Origin: Eopsaltria australis
Taxonomy: Eukaryota; Chordata; Aves; Passeriformes; Petroicidae
Assembly: GCA_034509425.1 (NCBI GenBank)
Contig: JAVTVJ010001846.1
Location: 1-64,000 of the forward strand
Direction of reading: 5' to 3'
DNA: 64,000 bases
The notes under the pieces were generated by a model. The model was not told the origin of the DNA. It was given only the letters and a program-made list of their open reading frames with translations, and searched no databases. The position numbers and the translations under genes were made by a program. Every line of letters begins with the position of its first letter. Positions within the stretch are counted from its first letter, which is position 1. Positions 36,064 to 46,640 of this stretch are shown here, in pieces.

Positions 36064-36995
36064 CATAGAATCATAGATTTACTTAGGATGGAAAAGACCT
36101 TTAAGATCTTTCATGTTCACCACTAAACCATATCCCAAAGCCCACATTCACATGTTTTGTGAACATTTTCAGGGACGATGACTCCAGTACTTCCCTGGAC
36201 AGCTTATTTCAATGCTTAAACACCCTTTCAGTGAAAATAAATTTCCTAATATCTAATCTAAACCACCCCTTGTTCAACTTATGGTCATTTCCTCTCGTTC
36301 TGTCACTTGTTAGCTGAAAAAAAGACCAACTCCCACCTGGCTACACCTTCCTTTCAGGCTGCTGTAGAGAGAGAGCAGGTCCCCTTGGATTATTTTCTCC
36401 AGAGTAAACATCCCCAGCTTCCTCAGACACTCCTTATGGAACTGGTGCTGCAGACCCTCACAAGCTCCATTGCCCTCCTCAGGACACACTCCAGACCCCC
36501 AAAGGCTTTCTTGTCACAAAGGGCCAGACATGATCCCAGAACTGGAGGTGCCTCATCAGTGCCCACTACCGGAAAATGGGCAGTGCCCTGCTCCTGCTGG
36601 CCACACCATTGCTGACACAAGCCCGGTGCCATTGGCCTTCTTGGCCACCTGGCCACACTCCAGCTCATGTTCAGACACTCACAACCAGCACCTCCACGTC
36701 CTTTCCCACTCAGCAGCTTTCCAGCCATTCTATCCCAGCCTGGAGCTGCAGGGGGTTGTTGTGACTGAAGGGCAGGACTCAGCGCTTGGCCTGGTTGAAC
36801 CTCACACAATTGGCCTCAGCCCATGGATCCAGCCTGCCCTGATTCCTCTGCAGATCCTTCCTGCCCTCCAGCAGGTCAACACTCACACCCAGCTTGGTGC
36901 TGTTCTCAAACTGACTGAAGGAGCATTTTATATCCCCATGCAGGCCACTGATTATTGCAATAAACAGGGCTGGCTCAGCACTGAGCCCTGTGGAT
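36064..36995 (-). mobile_element. CR1 LINE 3' part, about 0.93 kb
   Basis: The left end is CATAGAATCATAGA, the reverse complement of the CR1 terminal (ATTCTATG)n repeat, followed by TTTAGGATGGAAAAGACC-type 3' sequence. Further right lies the ORF2 end. A shifted minus frame (36423-36809) reads ...GWDRMAGKLLSGKGRGGAGC...LGLCQQWCGQQEQ-like sequence, which aligns to the same shifted frame of the plus CR1 at 41.9-42.1 kb. The right end (about 36995) corresponds to the 'FADDTKLG' part of the reverse transcriptase, so the catalytic core is missing. The plus-strand frame of 175 codons over this copy is antisense and not a gene. Confidence 0.9.
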
Positions 36996-39900
36996 GAATG
37001 TAATTCCAGTCATAGGGAATCTTTGGGCACATTTTACCCAGAGTGTGTACCCACCCCAGCCATGAGCAGCAATGTTTCCCTTTGGCACGGACATGCTGGA
37101 TTCTCTCTCTTTCATAGTCCACCACTGCAGTCTCTAAGAGCTGTAGCTTAGTCCCACACAACTTCCTTGTCCTGCTTCTCAAGTGACATGCAGATTCATC
37201 AGTGTCAGAAGTTATGATGCCTTCTAGAGGGCAAAACTTGACAGAATGTTTTTGTGAAGCATTCAAATAAAAGATTTTTTTTTCCCCCCAGAAAAATAAT
37301 TTTAAAAGGAAACTAACCAGGTAATAAATTTCCAAAAGTTTTGCAATTATCAGATATTTTAGAATTTGAATTTCTGTCTCAAAGTGACTTTAAAATTCAT
37401 TCTTATTTTTCATATAAATAGGCATTTTGGTTTTTGTTTTGGTTTAAATTTCATTTAAAAAGTATTCAAAATACTGAAGAATTTAAACAATGCAGTTGAA
37501 AGCATTTTCTTGTCAAGAAGGAAACAAAACCCCATACCAAACCTCTAGTTTTCTGTCCAGAAAATGTTGTGTTATGCAGGTGAACTTCAATGTACTATTG
37601 AGCTTCCAGACAGAGATATACTTTCTAAATACACAAGGATATATTCATTAACTTGCATCTGAAAATTATATATTCGGTAATTTTGAATTTCTAAGTGAAC
37701 AAAGTGCAGCAGGCTTCTAGGAAGCATTTACATGTAAGTGAAATGGGTCATGTTACATTGTCACAAGGTTAAATTCATCTCCGTACCATGCCCAATGTTT
37801 TCGAGTTCATTTCACACCTATATATTTTATTCGTTGTGGCACCTGAGAGAAATAAAATGAAATAGCATCAAATAATTCAATACTAAGAAATGCTTCTCTT
37901 TTAATGGTAAGAATAACAATATCTTTAAAAGAATGCTTGTAAGTAGGCAGTGTGGAAATGTTAGAGTGAGAGAACCTGAAATTGGAAAACCAAAAGTGGT
38001 AAGAATGAAAATTATAAGCAAAACCACCTTCTTTTTACATTATTTAGTTTCTAGCAGAACTGATTTGTGATCACTAGAGTGTCCTTGTGGTGTTTTCTTG
38101 TTTCACCCATATCTCCTTTAGTTCCATTATAACAAATTTTTTCTTTAAGCAATTATATGAAAACCACTCTATGCTCAGGATCTTTCTATAGATCTTTAAC
38201 TCCTTATATCCCACAAATTATTCTTTATCCTAAATTTATATGTCTATATCATAATTTCTACTTAAAAAAATTGAAATTAAAGATTTACTCCGAAACTAAG
38301 AAATGCCAGATGAAGGTTATCTAACCAACTTGATTACATCTGCCTCCTGACAACATGCAGAAAATACTTGGTCACAGCTTATTGGATTTCCAAAATAACT
38401 AAAGTTGTGGAGTCCCACCAGAGTGCCTCGGCAGTTTCAGTTCCTCTTCCTTCATGTTCTTTTCCTGAGCTCTCACTTTAATCTACCTGAATCCTGTGCA
38501 CTCAATGTACTCACATCCCTCTGACTCTGTGGGTCAGAACTCCTAGAGAAAAACATTTCTGATCTGTCCTCTACAACTTCTGCCCCAGATCCCCCCGCCC
38601 TTTCAGATCATCCCTCCTGAGGACATGGCCCATGCCTTGGGTGCGGTAGTGTGCTTGGTAAGTGCCAGTGGAAGGCACCTAGGAGTTTGTACAATTGTTT
38701 TGCTAAACTCAGAACACTTGATGTTTTCCTCACCACGATTTTTGAATAACGGTGTCAGTATCCTACAGACCAGGATGTCATATTTCTGTTTTCCTTTGAA
38801 TGGATTTGAGAGTGATTATCTCCAAGGGGCTTTAAGATGCCTTTTATCGTTTCCAAGACAGAACAAATGTCTGTGGCTCTTCTATAACAATGTAGGCTCT
38901 CTGTGATAAGGAATAGTTTATCCTTTTTCTTCTTCAAATCATTAATTGGCTGAATTTTGAGTGCATGAGACTCATGAGAGCCTATATCCTGTGTCATGTC
39001 AATGAGCTTTTCACGTCATCTACTACAGGATTCTGGAAATCAGGCAAGTAAGGAATGGTCAAGAAATGGCCAAGGAGAGTCCTTTGGGCATTACATCTCT
39101 CTTTCATTAGAAAGAAAGTATCACAGGGAACATCAAAAATTATATTCCTCTGGTGAAATTCCTTATTAATTTATATAAATTAAGGAAAGAATCCAATACT
39201 TCAATTCCCCAGATGTAGCTTCTGTTGGAAAAATTGTCCATATAAATCCTGGGCAACATACATTGTAAATAATATTGATTTTGGGTTTTTTTTTAGTTAA
39301 AAAATTGTAAGAATTTCTTTCTTTAGAACTTGCATTGTGTGGTTTTATGCACTTAAATACTGACTATTAAAGCATTTGATGCATAAGGTGTTTATAAAGT
39401 AGCACTTTCAATAACCTACATTTGTTCTTGTCTTTTCTAATGGCTTTCCAGCAATGTGAGAAAGTGTGTGAGTGTGAAGGAACTGGAGGAGGAAAGAATA
39501 GTACCTTATTTTCTTAGTTTCACTCTGGAAAGAGCATCTTGAAATGGGGAAATGTGTGAAATATTCTGGTCTTCTAACTAGCTGCATTTTAAAAGAAGCC
39601 AAAAAAAAAAAACCCTGAGGAAAGCAGAATAATTTCACAAAGGAAGTATTCTTTCTGTTTTTTTATGTAGAAGTTACAGACTCTTTTTACTAATCAAAGA
39701 ACATAGAAAATTCAGTTTGAATGTTATTATGCCAAAGAAGGAGAGCAAATTCAATCTTTCAGCTGTAAAAAAGAGATTTTACTCCTATTTTAAATGCAAA
39801 TCCCCAGACATCTTTGCATAGCGTCTCTACTCACCCCTTATAATGAATGGATTCTTCACTGCTGAAATCTTGAAATCTTTATCAAAACTAAGTGCCTTTC

Positions 39901-41725
39901 ACCAATATGTGTTCTAGTTCAATGACAGGTTTTAGGATTAGGCATAGGAACAATGAAAACCTGTGCTGTGACTCATGCAGGTCAGATTACTTATCCACAA
40001 GGTCCTTTGTGGTTATAAACCCAATGAATCTAATAATCATATATAAAGGTGGAAAAGCCCATGGGTGAGAAGGGAGACAAAACAGGAGAGTCATAATTAA
40101 AGAGTTTTCTAAATTCTCAAAGGAGGCGTAAAATAATAAAAATGGCTTGAAAGGGAAAAATGGAAAAAAATATTCTGATTTTCTTATGTATATGCATACA
40201 CACACATCACACCTTGGAGATTATCTTTAATTTGGAAGCTCAGAGAAATGTAGATTATTTTTGCAGGAAGTTGCTGCATTGATACAGTTTATATTTACCT
40301 GCCAGGGCAACTGATGATCTGATTTAACCCTGCCAGAAACTTTTTTCACTGTGCAGAATCATTGAAGGGGTAGCATAGCTCAGTGCCAACAATGGCTGCT
40401 GGACACAGAGCAACTGGGAAGCAGTTAATGAACTGTTGCAGGATAGAGACATAGAATTCAACTCACAGGACACCAGCCTCCACCCTGATGTTGTCTTATG
40501 TTTGTTAAAGTGAGATTTCCATCCCAGTGGGTTATAAGGATATCAAAAACAATGGACAATTTACTATATCTCAGTCACACCACATCGTACTGATGATTAT
40601 TATAACTTGACCAACTTGCTTTAACTATGTGAATGATCATCTGACAATGTTGTCAGTGCCTCTACCATCATTCAATTTCATTCGATTTATTTGCTTTAAA
40701 AGAATTTCATTCCATTTTAAAACTATATTCTATGGACAAGTATAGTGTTTGTGGAACAGAGAAAGAAAACTCCAGCTGACATTCATCCCTGAACAGAAAA
40801 TCGTATCAAGATATAATCAAGTAATGAAAAGAAGTGGGGCTTCACCCGCTTCCCTGTTTGGGTGTAAAATTCTAGACATTACTCTCTTGTCATGCAGCGC
40901 AAGAGACAGGAAACACTTATTTCAGGTTTAATCACTTTGGTTTGTTTGTTTATTTCTAAGTATTTGGGGAAAGAGAAATATTACAATTCTGCTTTCTTTT
41001 TCTCTCATTTGCTATTATATGTGGGTGAGTAGGGGATAGTGAACAATAAATTACACTACTTAGAGCTGTAGGCTAAGGCTTTTCTTGTCAGTTGTGTCAA
41101 TAAAGTACACACATAACATCAGTTTCCCATTACACACATCATTCAGACTCATATATTACTCAGTATAATGGGAAAGGGGCCACTGAAATCTAAAATGAAA
41201 AGAGAAATTGAAGTACAACCAGCAGCAGCAGCTGAGCCAAAAAGCAGCTGTGGTAGTGAAACATTTAGTCACTGCTGCTGGAAAAAGAAGAGCTATCTCT
41301 ATAGAGGACAGACAGTGCCACATGCTGGGAACTATGCAGCAGGTGGGCTTCTGTGGGACTGGAAGATACCCATTTCTTAGTATTTTCTTCTTTAATTTTT
41401 TTTTGCCCTGGTATGTTTACATTTCATTTAAAATAATTGTATGCAAGCCCAAACCACAGCCCAGGTCATGCTATTGGCCAAGTCTTGTCAGCTGCTTTCA
41501 ATGGTTGTTTACACTAGAGGGCAGATGCCATTATTTGTTCTTGGGGTAAATTCTTGTCTTTCCAGTTGTGCTACTGGGTGACTTCTGGATCACCTCACAT
41601 TCAAAGCTGGAGCTAGATCTTGGAGCAGTATAGGTCACTCAGATGACTGATAGGACCAATCTATTTCTGAAGCAAACTTTGCTTTGCATATTATAATAGT
41701 CAAACCTTTATTGAAGGTTCAGTAT
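36996..41725. other. Unique AT-rich sequence, no gene
   Basis: 4.7 kb without a recognised gene or transposon. Frames reach 127 codons (minus, 36952-37335, partly in the CR1) and none has a domain. A/T runs occur at 37276-37287, 39280-39292 and 39600-39612. A 6-bp CAG repeat is at 41220-41230. Confidence 0.55.
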
Positions 41726-41727
41726 CT

Positions 41728-42656
41728 TTATTGATGATCTGGTTGAGGGGATCACATCCATCCTTAGTAAATTTGTGGATGGCACCAAGTTGTGCAGGAG
41801 TATTGAACTGGTTGAGAACAGGAAAGCTCTGCAGAGGGATATGGACAGGCTGGATCCACGAGCTGAGGCCACTTGTTTGAAGGTCAACAGGACCAAGAAT
41901 CGGGTCCTGCACTTTGGCCACAACAATGCCCTGTACCTCCAGGCTGGGGCAGAATGGCTGGAAAGTTGCCCAGAGGAAAAGGACCTGGAGGTGCTGGTCA
42001 ACAGCAGCTGAACATGAGCCCAGATGTGCCTAGGTTGCCAAGAAGTCCAAAGGCACCTGGCCTGTATCAGCAATGGTGTAGCCAGCAGGATGAGGGAAGT
42101 CATTTGGCCCCTGTACTGGGCACTGGTGAGGCCACACCTTGAGGGCTGTGTCCAGTTCTGGGCTCCTCAATTCAGGAAGGACATTGAGGTGCTGGAGAGT
42201 GTTCAGAGAAGGGCAATGGCGCTGGGGAAGAGTCCGGAGCACAAGTCCTACGAGGAGAGACTGAGGCAGCTGGAGGAGCTGAGATTATGTGACCTGGAGA
42301 AGACATGAGCCTCAGAGACCTTACAACTCTACAGTTCCCTGACAGGAGGTTGCAGCCAGGCATGGTGTGGTCTCCTCTCCCAGGCAACCAGTGACACGGT
42401 GAGAGGACATAGGCTTAAACTGTGCCAGGGGAGGTAAAGATTGGACATTAGGAGGAATTTCTTCACAGAAAGGGTGATTGGGCATTGGAATGGACTGCCC
42501 AGGGAGGTGTTGGAGTCACTGTCCCTGGAGGTTGTTTAAGGAAAGCCTGAACACTGCACTTGGTGCTATGGTCTGGTTGATACGGTGGTGTTCAGTCACA
42601 GGTTGGACTCAATGACCTCAGAGGTCTTTCCCAACCTGATTTTGTGATTCTGTGAA
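41728..42656 (+). mobile_element. CR1 LINE, 5'-truncated, with complete 3' end
   Basis: Begins within the reverse transcriptase (TCTTTATTGATGATCTGG encodes the LFINDL-type block, just after the catalytic region) and runs to the CR1 3' end TTTTGTGATTCTGTGA (about 42641-42656). The order is RT end, ORF2 C-terminus, 3' UTR (GGTGTTCAGTCACAGGTTGG) and terminal 8-mers. The 5' truncation is normal for CR1, whose reverse transcription often stops early. No poly-A tail is present, as expected for CR1. Confidence 0.95.
41731..42537 (+). pseudogene. CR1 ORF2 C-terminal remnant (frameshifted)
   Basis: Two plus frames together cover the conserved end of ORF2. The first (from about 41775) reads MDGTKLCRSIELVENRKALQ...DMDRLD...AEATC...VLHFGHNN...EWLESCPEEKDLEVLV. 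The second, in another frame from about 42024, reads ...[19 protein letters not shown]...[15 protein letters not shown]...[14 protein letters not shown]...[15 protein letters not shown]. At least one frameshift (near 42010-42030), a stop near 42305 and several substitutions separate it from a working protein. The upstream catalytic YxDD part is absent. Confidence 0.85.
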
Positions 42657-42764
42657 ATTGATAAATTCTCTGTTTTACCAATCAAAGCGGTCTAATATTC
42701 ACTGGGCATATCTGCAGTATTCATTTACTTATTTCTGTTGCTTGAATTGTGCTGCTACTGTTGT

Positions 42765-42975
42765 AGAACCATAAAATCACAAATAGTTTTTGTTAGAAGA
42801 GATTTTAAAAATTATGTAGATCAAATACTTCCTTTGGCAGGGACACCTTCCACTTGACCAGGCTACTGAAAGTCTCATCCAACCTGACTGTTAAGAATTC
42901 TAAGGATGGAGTACTCACAGCTTCTCTGGGCAGAAGTTCACCAACATTTTTCATAGTACCCCAAAAACAGATGCA
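42765..42975 (-). mobile_element. Older CR1 3' fragment, facing the previous one
   Basis: ACCATAAAATCACAAATAG followed by AGAGATTTTAAAAATTATGTAGATC and GGCAGGGACACCTTCCACTTGACCAGG matches the reverse complement of a CR1 3' end. GTCTCATCCAACCTGACTGTTAAGAA and CTTCTCTGGGCAGAAGTTCACCA continue it. It is more diverged than the copy at 41.7-42.7 kb, so probably older. Confidence 0.8.
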
Positions 42976-44030
42976 ACTCAGAGAGGATCAGTTTTTCTAT
43001 TTGGATAGCCAGTTGTTTCCTCTCCCTATTTAGGAAGTGTCATAGCTGGTCTGAAGGTTGCACACAAGAGAAAGCCCCTGCAAAATAAGGAGAAAGGGAA
43101 GGTGTTATCATCTCTCTTTCACAGAAATGGGAAGACAAGAACAAGGAGGTAGAGCCTGAACCCCAAGTGATTATTTTTACACTTGAATTGTCTTTCCATA
43201 AAATTTATGAAGTGAACGGAAGACGGAAAAGCAGCCTTGGTTCTGACTTTAAAGCTGTGAAAAGCAAAACAACATTGAGGCTCATTATTAATTATAACAC
43301 ACTAGAAAGGGAGGGAGAGAGGTGGTGGAATTATAGTCTATTTTCTGAACTAATACTTATGAAAACTGGAAGGCATCGTCTGTGATTTCATAAATGTTCT
43401 GGAAGAAAGTGTAGTGATTGCATAATAACCCCATCAAAAGGGTGGTTGATTAGTTTTGTCAATTTGGCATACATTTCAGCTATTATTTTCATTTGAGAAG
43501 CAGAGGCTGAATGACACAGTTGCTTTTATCCTGACACTTTGCAAATGAGCATCCTAAAGCCTAAAGTGGTTCTTTCTTAACTTCTTCACAACTTGGGACA
43601 TAACTGTGACAACAGTGTTTGAAGATCACACAGTTAAAAAAAAAAGTTCAGTACCTCAGGTTTGAAGGGAATTGTGGATTTCTTATTTTGCAAACACTCA
43701 CTTAAAAGGGGGGCAAAATCCTACACAACTTACATTTGTAGAAGTGTTCAAATTATATCTTCTGTGATTAGATTACTAAATGTCATTAATATCAGTATGT
43801 AGTTATTCTCTGTACTTGAAGGTTTTCTGAAATATTTGTCCATAACCAAAAAAAAGTAGTAGGAAATAACTGTTACATACAGATTTTTTATGACCAAAAT
43901 ATCTACATTTCAGAATTTTTGCTCCTCTTCTGATAAATTAATTTATTTCCACCATCTGCATTTTATCCAAATCTGATCTTATTAATACATTCCTTTTTAA
44001 ATTTTTTTTTTGGGGTGGGGTCAAGGGTGG
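42976..44030. other. Unique sequence, no gene; possible MIR-like patch
   Basis: Around 43105-43170, TTATCATCTCTCTTTCACAGAAATGGGAAGAC and what follows vaguely resemble a minus-strand MIR (tcattttacagatgaggaaac), but too weakly for a firm call. A G-rich patch (GGGGTGGGG...GGGTGG) at 44012-44030 abuts the LTR. No gene. Confidence 0.45.
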
Positions 44031-44565
44031 TGCTATAGTTTAGGAAAGGTATTCCCCAATTTAGTACTCCCACTGGAAAAACCATCCATCATACCCCTTC
44101 AACAGGAGGCAGAAAAGGCAAAGATCACAGGTTAAAATAAAAACAATTTATTGGAAACTGCAATGAGATAAGAAAATTAACAGTAACAGCAAAAATATTA
44201 ATAACAAAAGGTATAGGAAAAATAATCTATTTACACAAAAAAAAAATCTGAAACAAAAAAATACTGATTGGCTCTTCCCCACCATGCTTTCTCCCACTGG
44301 AAGAAACACTCTTCTACTTGGAAGTGAGAGAGAATCCCTTTTCCCCACCCCTGGCAATGTCATGAGGTGGTATGAAATAACATTAGGGTCTGTTCACACC
44401 CTGTAAGCCACACCTCTTCTTGGCTATGGCAAAATATAACCCTGTCCTTGGCCAAAAGTGGGACAAGTTTGTAGCTGTTGGTCCTTTTCTTGGCTGTGAA
44501 CAATAGGTCAAAGGCCCTTTCTTTCCTTACTCATCACTTCAGAGGATTATTCACTATCCCAAGCA
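44031..44565 (-). mobile_element. Solo ERV LTR, about 535 bp, minus orientation
   Basis: Read on the minus strand it begins TGCTTGGGATAG and ends ...CTATAGCA, with TG/CA ends. A TATA-like TTATATTTT lies at about 44432-44440 (minus). CATACCACCTCATGACATTGCC is a word shared by several avian LTRs. CCAATAAATTG at about 44145-44155 supplies the AATAAA signal, leaving a U5 of about 115 bp. No target-site duplication is evident and no coding part is attached, so it is taken as a solo LTR. Confidence 0.7.
44148..44153 (-). promoter_or_regulatory. LTR polyadenylation signal AATAAA (minus strand)
   Basis: TTTATT on the plus strand within AACAATTTATTGG, placed about 400 bp from the LTR 5' end and about 115 bp from its 3' end. 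This fits U3-R-U5 order and fixes the orientation. Confidence 0.55.
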
Positions 44566-44891
44566 TACTGTTATGCTAGTATCACCCTATGGAAACCACA
44601 AACGTGTTCAGAACAGCTTAAATTGTGGGAAAAGGATCTTAATTCCATTTTCATACATCTAAGTTGGTCTGTGCTGGATAAGACATGGGAACTGAAATGA
44701 CCCTATCTGTATCTAAACTGGGGGACCATGGAGCATTTTGAATTTTTGAGTCAAAGGTATAAAAAACAAGCTTGGACTAAATCTTCATCAGCAAAAACTA
44801 GGTCCTTACCCTGTGTATTCTTTTAACAAAGGAAAAAACAAACTGTATGAACAAATACAGCATAACTAGCAATATTTGCAACCAAATCTTT
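44566..44891. other. Spacer between two LTRs, no gene
   Basis: About 325 bp of unique AT-rich DNA with no retroviral coding sequence. It is therefore not the inside of a provirus bounded by the two LTRs, which also belong to different families. Confidence 0.55.
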
Positions 44892-45043
44892 TGGTGGTGG
44901 TGGGTTTAACCCCACGTGGCAACTAAGTACCATGGATCCGCTCACTCCTTGCCCTCACATTGGCATGGGGAGGATATTTGGAAGAAGATAAAACTTTTAG
45001 GTTCAGATAGGAACAGCTTAGTAATTTAATTATAAAATAATAT

Positions 45044-45076
<33 letters not shown>

Positions 45077-45512
45077 GAATCTTAATGAAAAGTGAGACTC
45101 AAAAAAGATAGGAATGAAGGAAGACAGGGATAAAATCCAGGAGAAACAAGTGGTGCACTAGAAAACATTGCTCACCACCCATTGATTGATACTCAGTGCA
45201 TCCACCGGCAGCAATTGATCCCTTCTGGCCAATTGTCCTCAGTTTGTAACTGGGTATGAGGCTCTGTGGAATGGAATATCCCTTTGTCCGGTTTGGGTCA
45301 GCTCTCCTGACCATGCTGACCCTTTGACTTTATGTGCACCTGCTTCCTGGAAGATCATGGGACACTGAAAAGTCCTTGATTAGAGTGAGCACTGCTGAGC
45401 AACAACTGAAACGTCAGTGTGCTATCAGCATTATTCTCAAACTAAATCCCAAACACAGGACTGTACCATTTACTAGGAAGAAAATCAACTCTATCCCAGC
45501 CAACACCAGGAA
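44892..45512 (-). mobile_element. Second ERV LTR, about 620 bp, minus orientation, different family
   Basis: The right end on the minus strand starts ...CCTGGTGTTGGCTGGGATAGAGTTGA, and the left end carries GGGTTTAACCCCACGTGGCA. Both match the ends of a common avian LTR. Internal words fit the same family: GAGCACTGCTGAGCAACAACTGAAACGTCAGTGTGCTATCAGCA, GGAATATCCCTTTGTCCGGTTTGGGTCAGCT and GTGCACCTGC. A (TAA)n array at 45045-45076 has expanded inside it. The exact termini are blurred by decay. It is more diverged than a young insertion would be, and no internal retroviral genes adjoin it. Confidence 0.75.
45045..45076. repeat. (TAA)n trinucleotide repeat inside the LTR
   Basis: About 10 to 11 AAT/TAA units, probably expanded from an A-rich part of the LTR. 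Confidence 0.9.
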
Positions 45513-46309
45513 AGTGGAGTGCAGGATTGATGTGTTCTGCTGCACCACCCAGACCAGATGACATATACCCACTGGCCTAGGTTGTCAATGATTTGTTATA
45601 CTTATTATAAATTATTTTTATTTTATGTCTTTCACATATCTTCTCTCCCAATCCTTGTTAGCACTCTGAAATACTTTTTTTTCTAGGCACATTTTATAGG
45701 TTTTTCAGGAGAGTGTCTGAGAATTCTCTCTAAAAAAGCTCTTTAAACATCGCTGTTCATAATTGTGCATATGCTTATGGATTCCCCACAGTCAATAGGA
45801 TGTAGACTCAACTCAAGCACATGGTTTTAGAAATCCCTATACTTTTTTCTGAAAGTCTTGTATTTTCTATAAATGCAGATGGAGATTATCAGATGTAAAG
45901 CAGAAGCAAAATAACTGCCATAACACCTTGTAAGAGGAGCAAAGCAATGTGAATTCTTCCAGCCATTTTCTTTCATCCATTCTTATCTTGTTATGTCTTT
46001 CAGAGCTTTGCTTACATTCTTCTTTTTTTTTAATCCAAGTTTTGTTTCTAGTCTGTCATTCACTTTTTTCTTTTTGTGTTATTTTTCCTCTTCATTCTTT
46101 CTTTCCTCCCAAACTACTCCTTCATTGTCAGTTTGCATCCATCCCCAACTCTGTAAAACAGAGCTTTCAAAGTTTATGCAGTTAGTGCATGTTGCTTGCT
46201 CTGAGAGAATGAGGGACACAGAAAGCAGTGACTAATATCAGAATCATGAGTGAAGATATGTTTTATTCATAAACCCTGCATCTCTAGTGAAATTAAAAGC
46301 AAAGCAAAG
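45513..46309. other. Unique sequence, no gene
   Basis: T- and C-rich near 46018-46110, giving overlapping Phe/Ser-rich frames of about 80 codons that are composition artefacts. Nothing else recognised. Confidence 0.5.
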
Positions 46310-46640
46310 GGTCGAAGCTCTGAACCCTCTTTCCTGGAGCCTGTAAACCAATAAAGGCTTTATATTAGCTATCGATATCTATCTCTGACTTGGCTTAATA
46401 ACATCTTATTCCCTGTTTTCAGCAGCCATCAATAATATTTCTGCCTGCCCGCTCAGGTCCCCATCTCTGCGTGCAATTGCATTATAAGGGTCTATAAGCC
46501 CAATTTGCTTCACATTCTTATTTTTGGAAAAGGCTGGCTGGCTTTTGTAATGAGAGCAGCTGCCAAGAAGGCTTGACAGAATTTGTGGCCCATCTGGCTT
46601 ATAATCTTCATTCAATATCACAGGAGCCTAAACTCCCAGA
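46310..46640. promoter_or_regulatory. Best candidate conserved noncoding element (unproven)
   Basis: A repeat-free island of balanced composition in AT-rich DNA. It holds the words CAATAATATTT, GCAATTGCATTATAAGG, AGAGCAGCTGCC (E-box CAGCTG) and CTTATAATCTTCATTCAATATC. A minus-strand open frame of 71 codons (46406-46621) crosses it but has no ATG at its start (GTG after a nearby TAG), so coding is unlikely. The density of homeodomain, POU/CEBP-like and E-box words recalls developmental enhancers. Conservation cannot be judged from one sequence. Confidence 0.3.

Noticed and set aside
36470..36997. 175-codon plus-strand frame
   Set aside because: It is antisense to a CR1 copy and matches the antisense frame of another CR1 at 41.7-42.1 kb.
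44031..45512. The two LTRs as the ends of one provirus
   Set aside because: Their ends and internal words differ, the interval is only about 325 bp, and it has no retroviral coding sequence.
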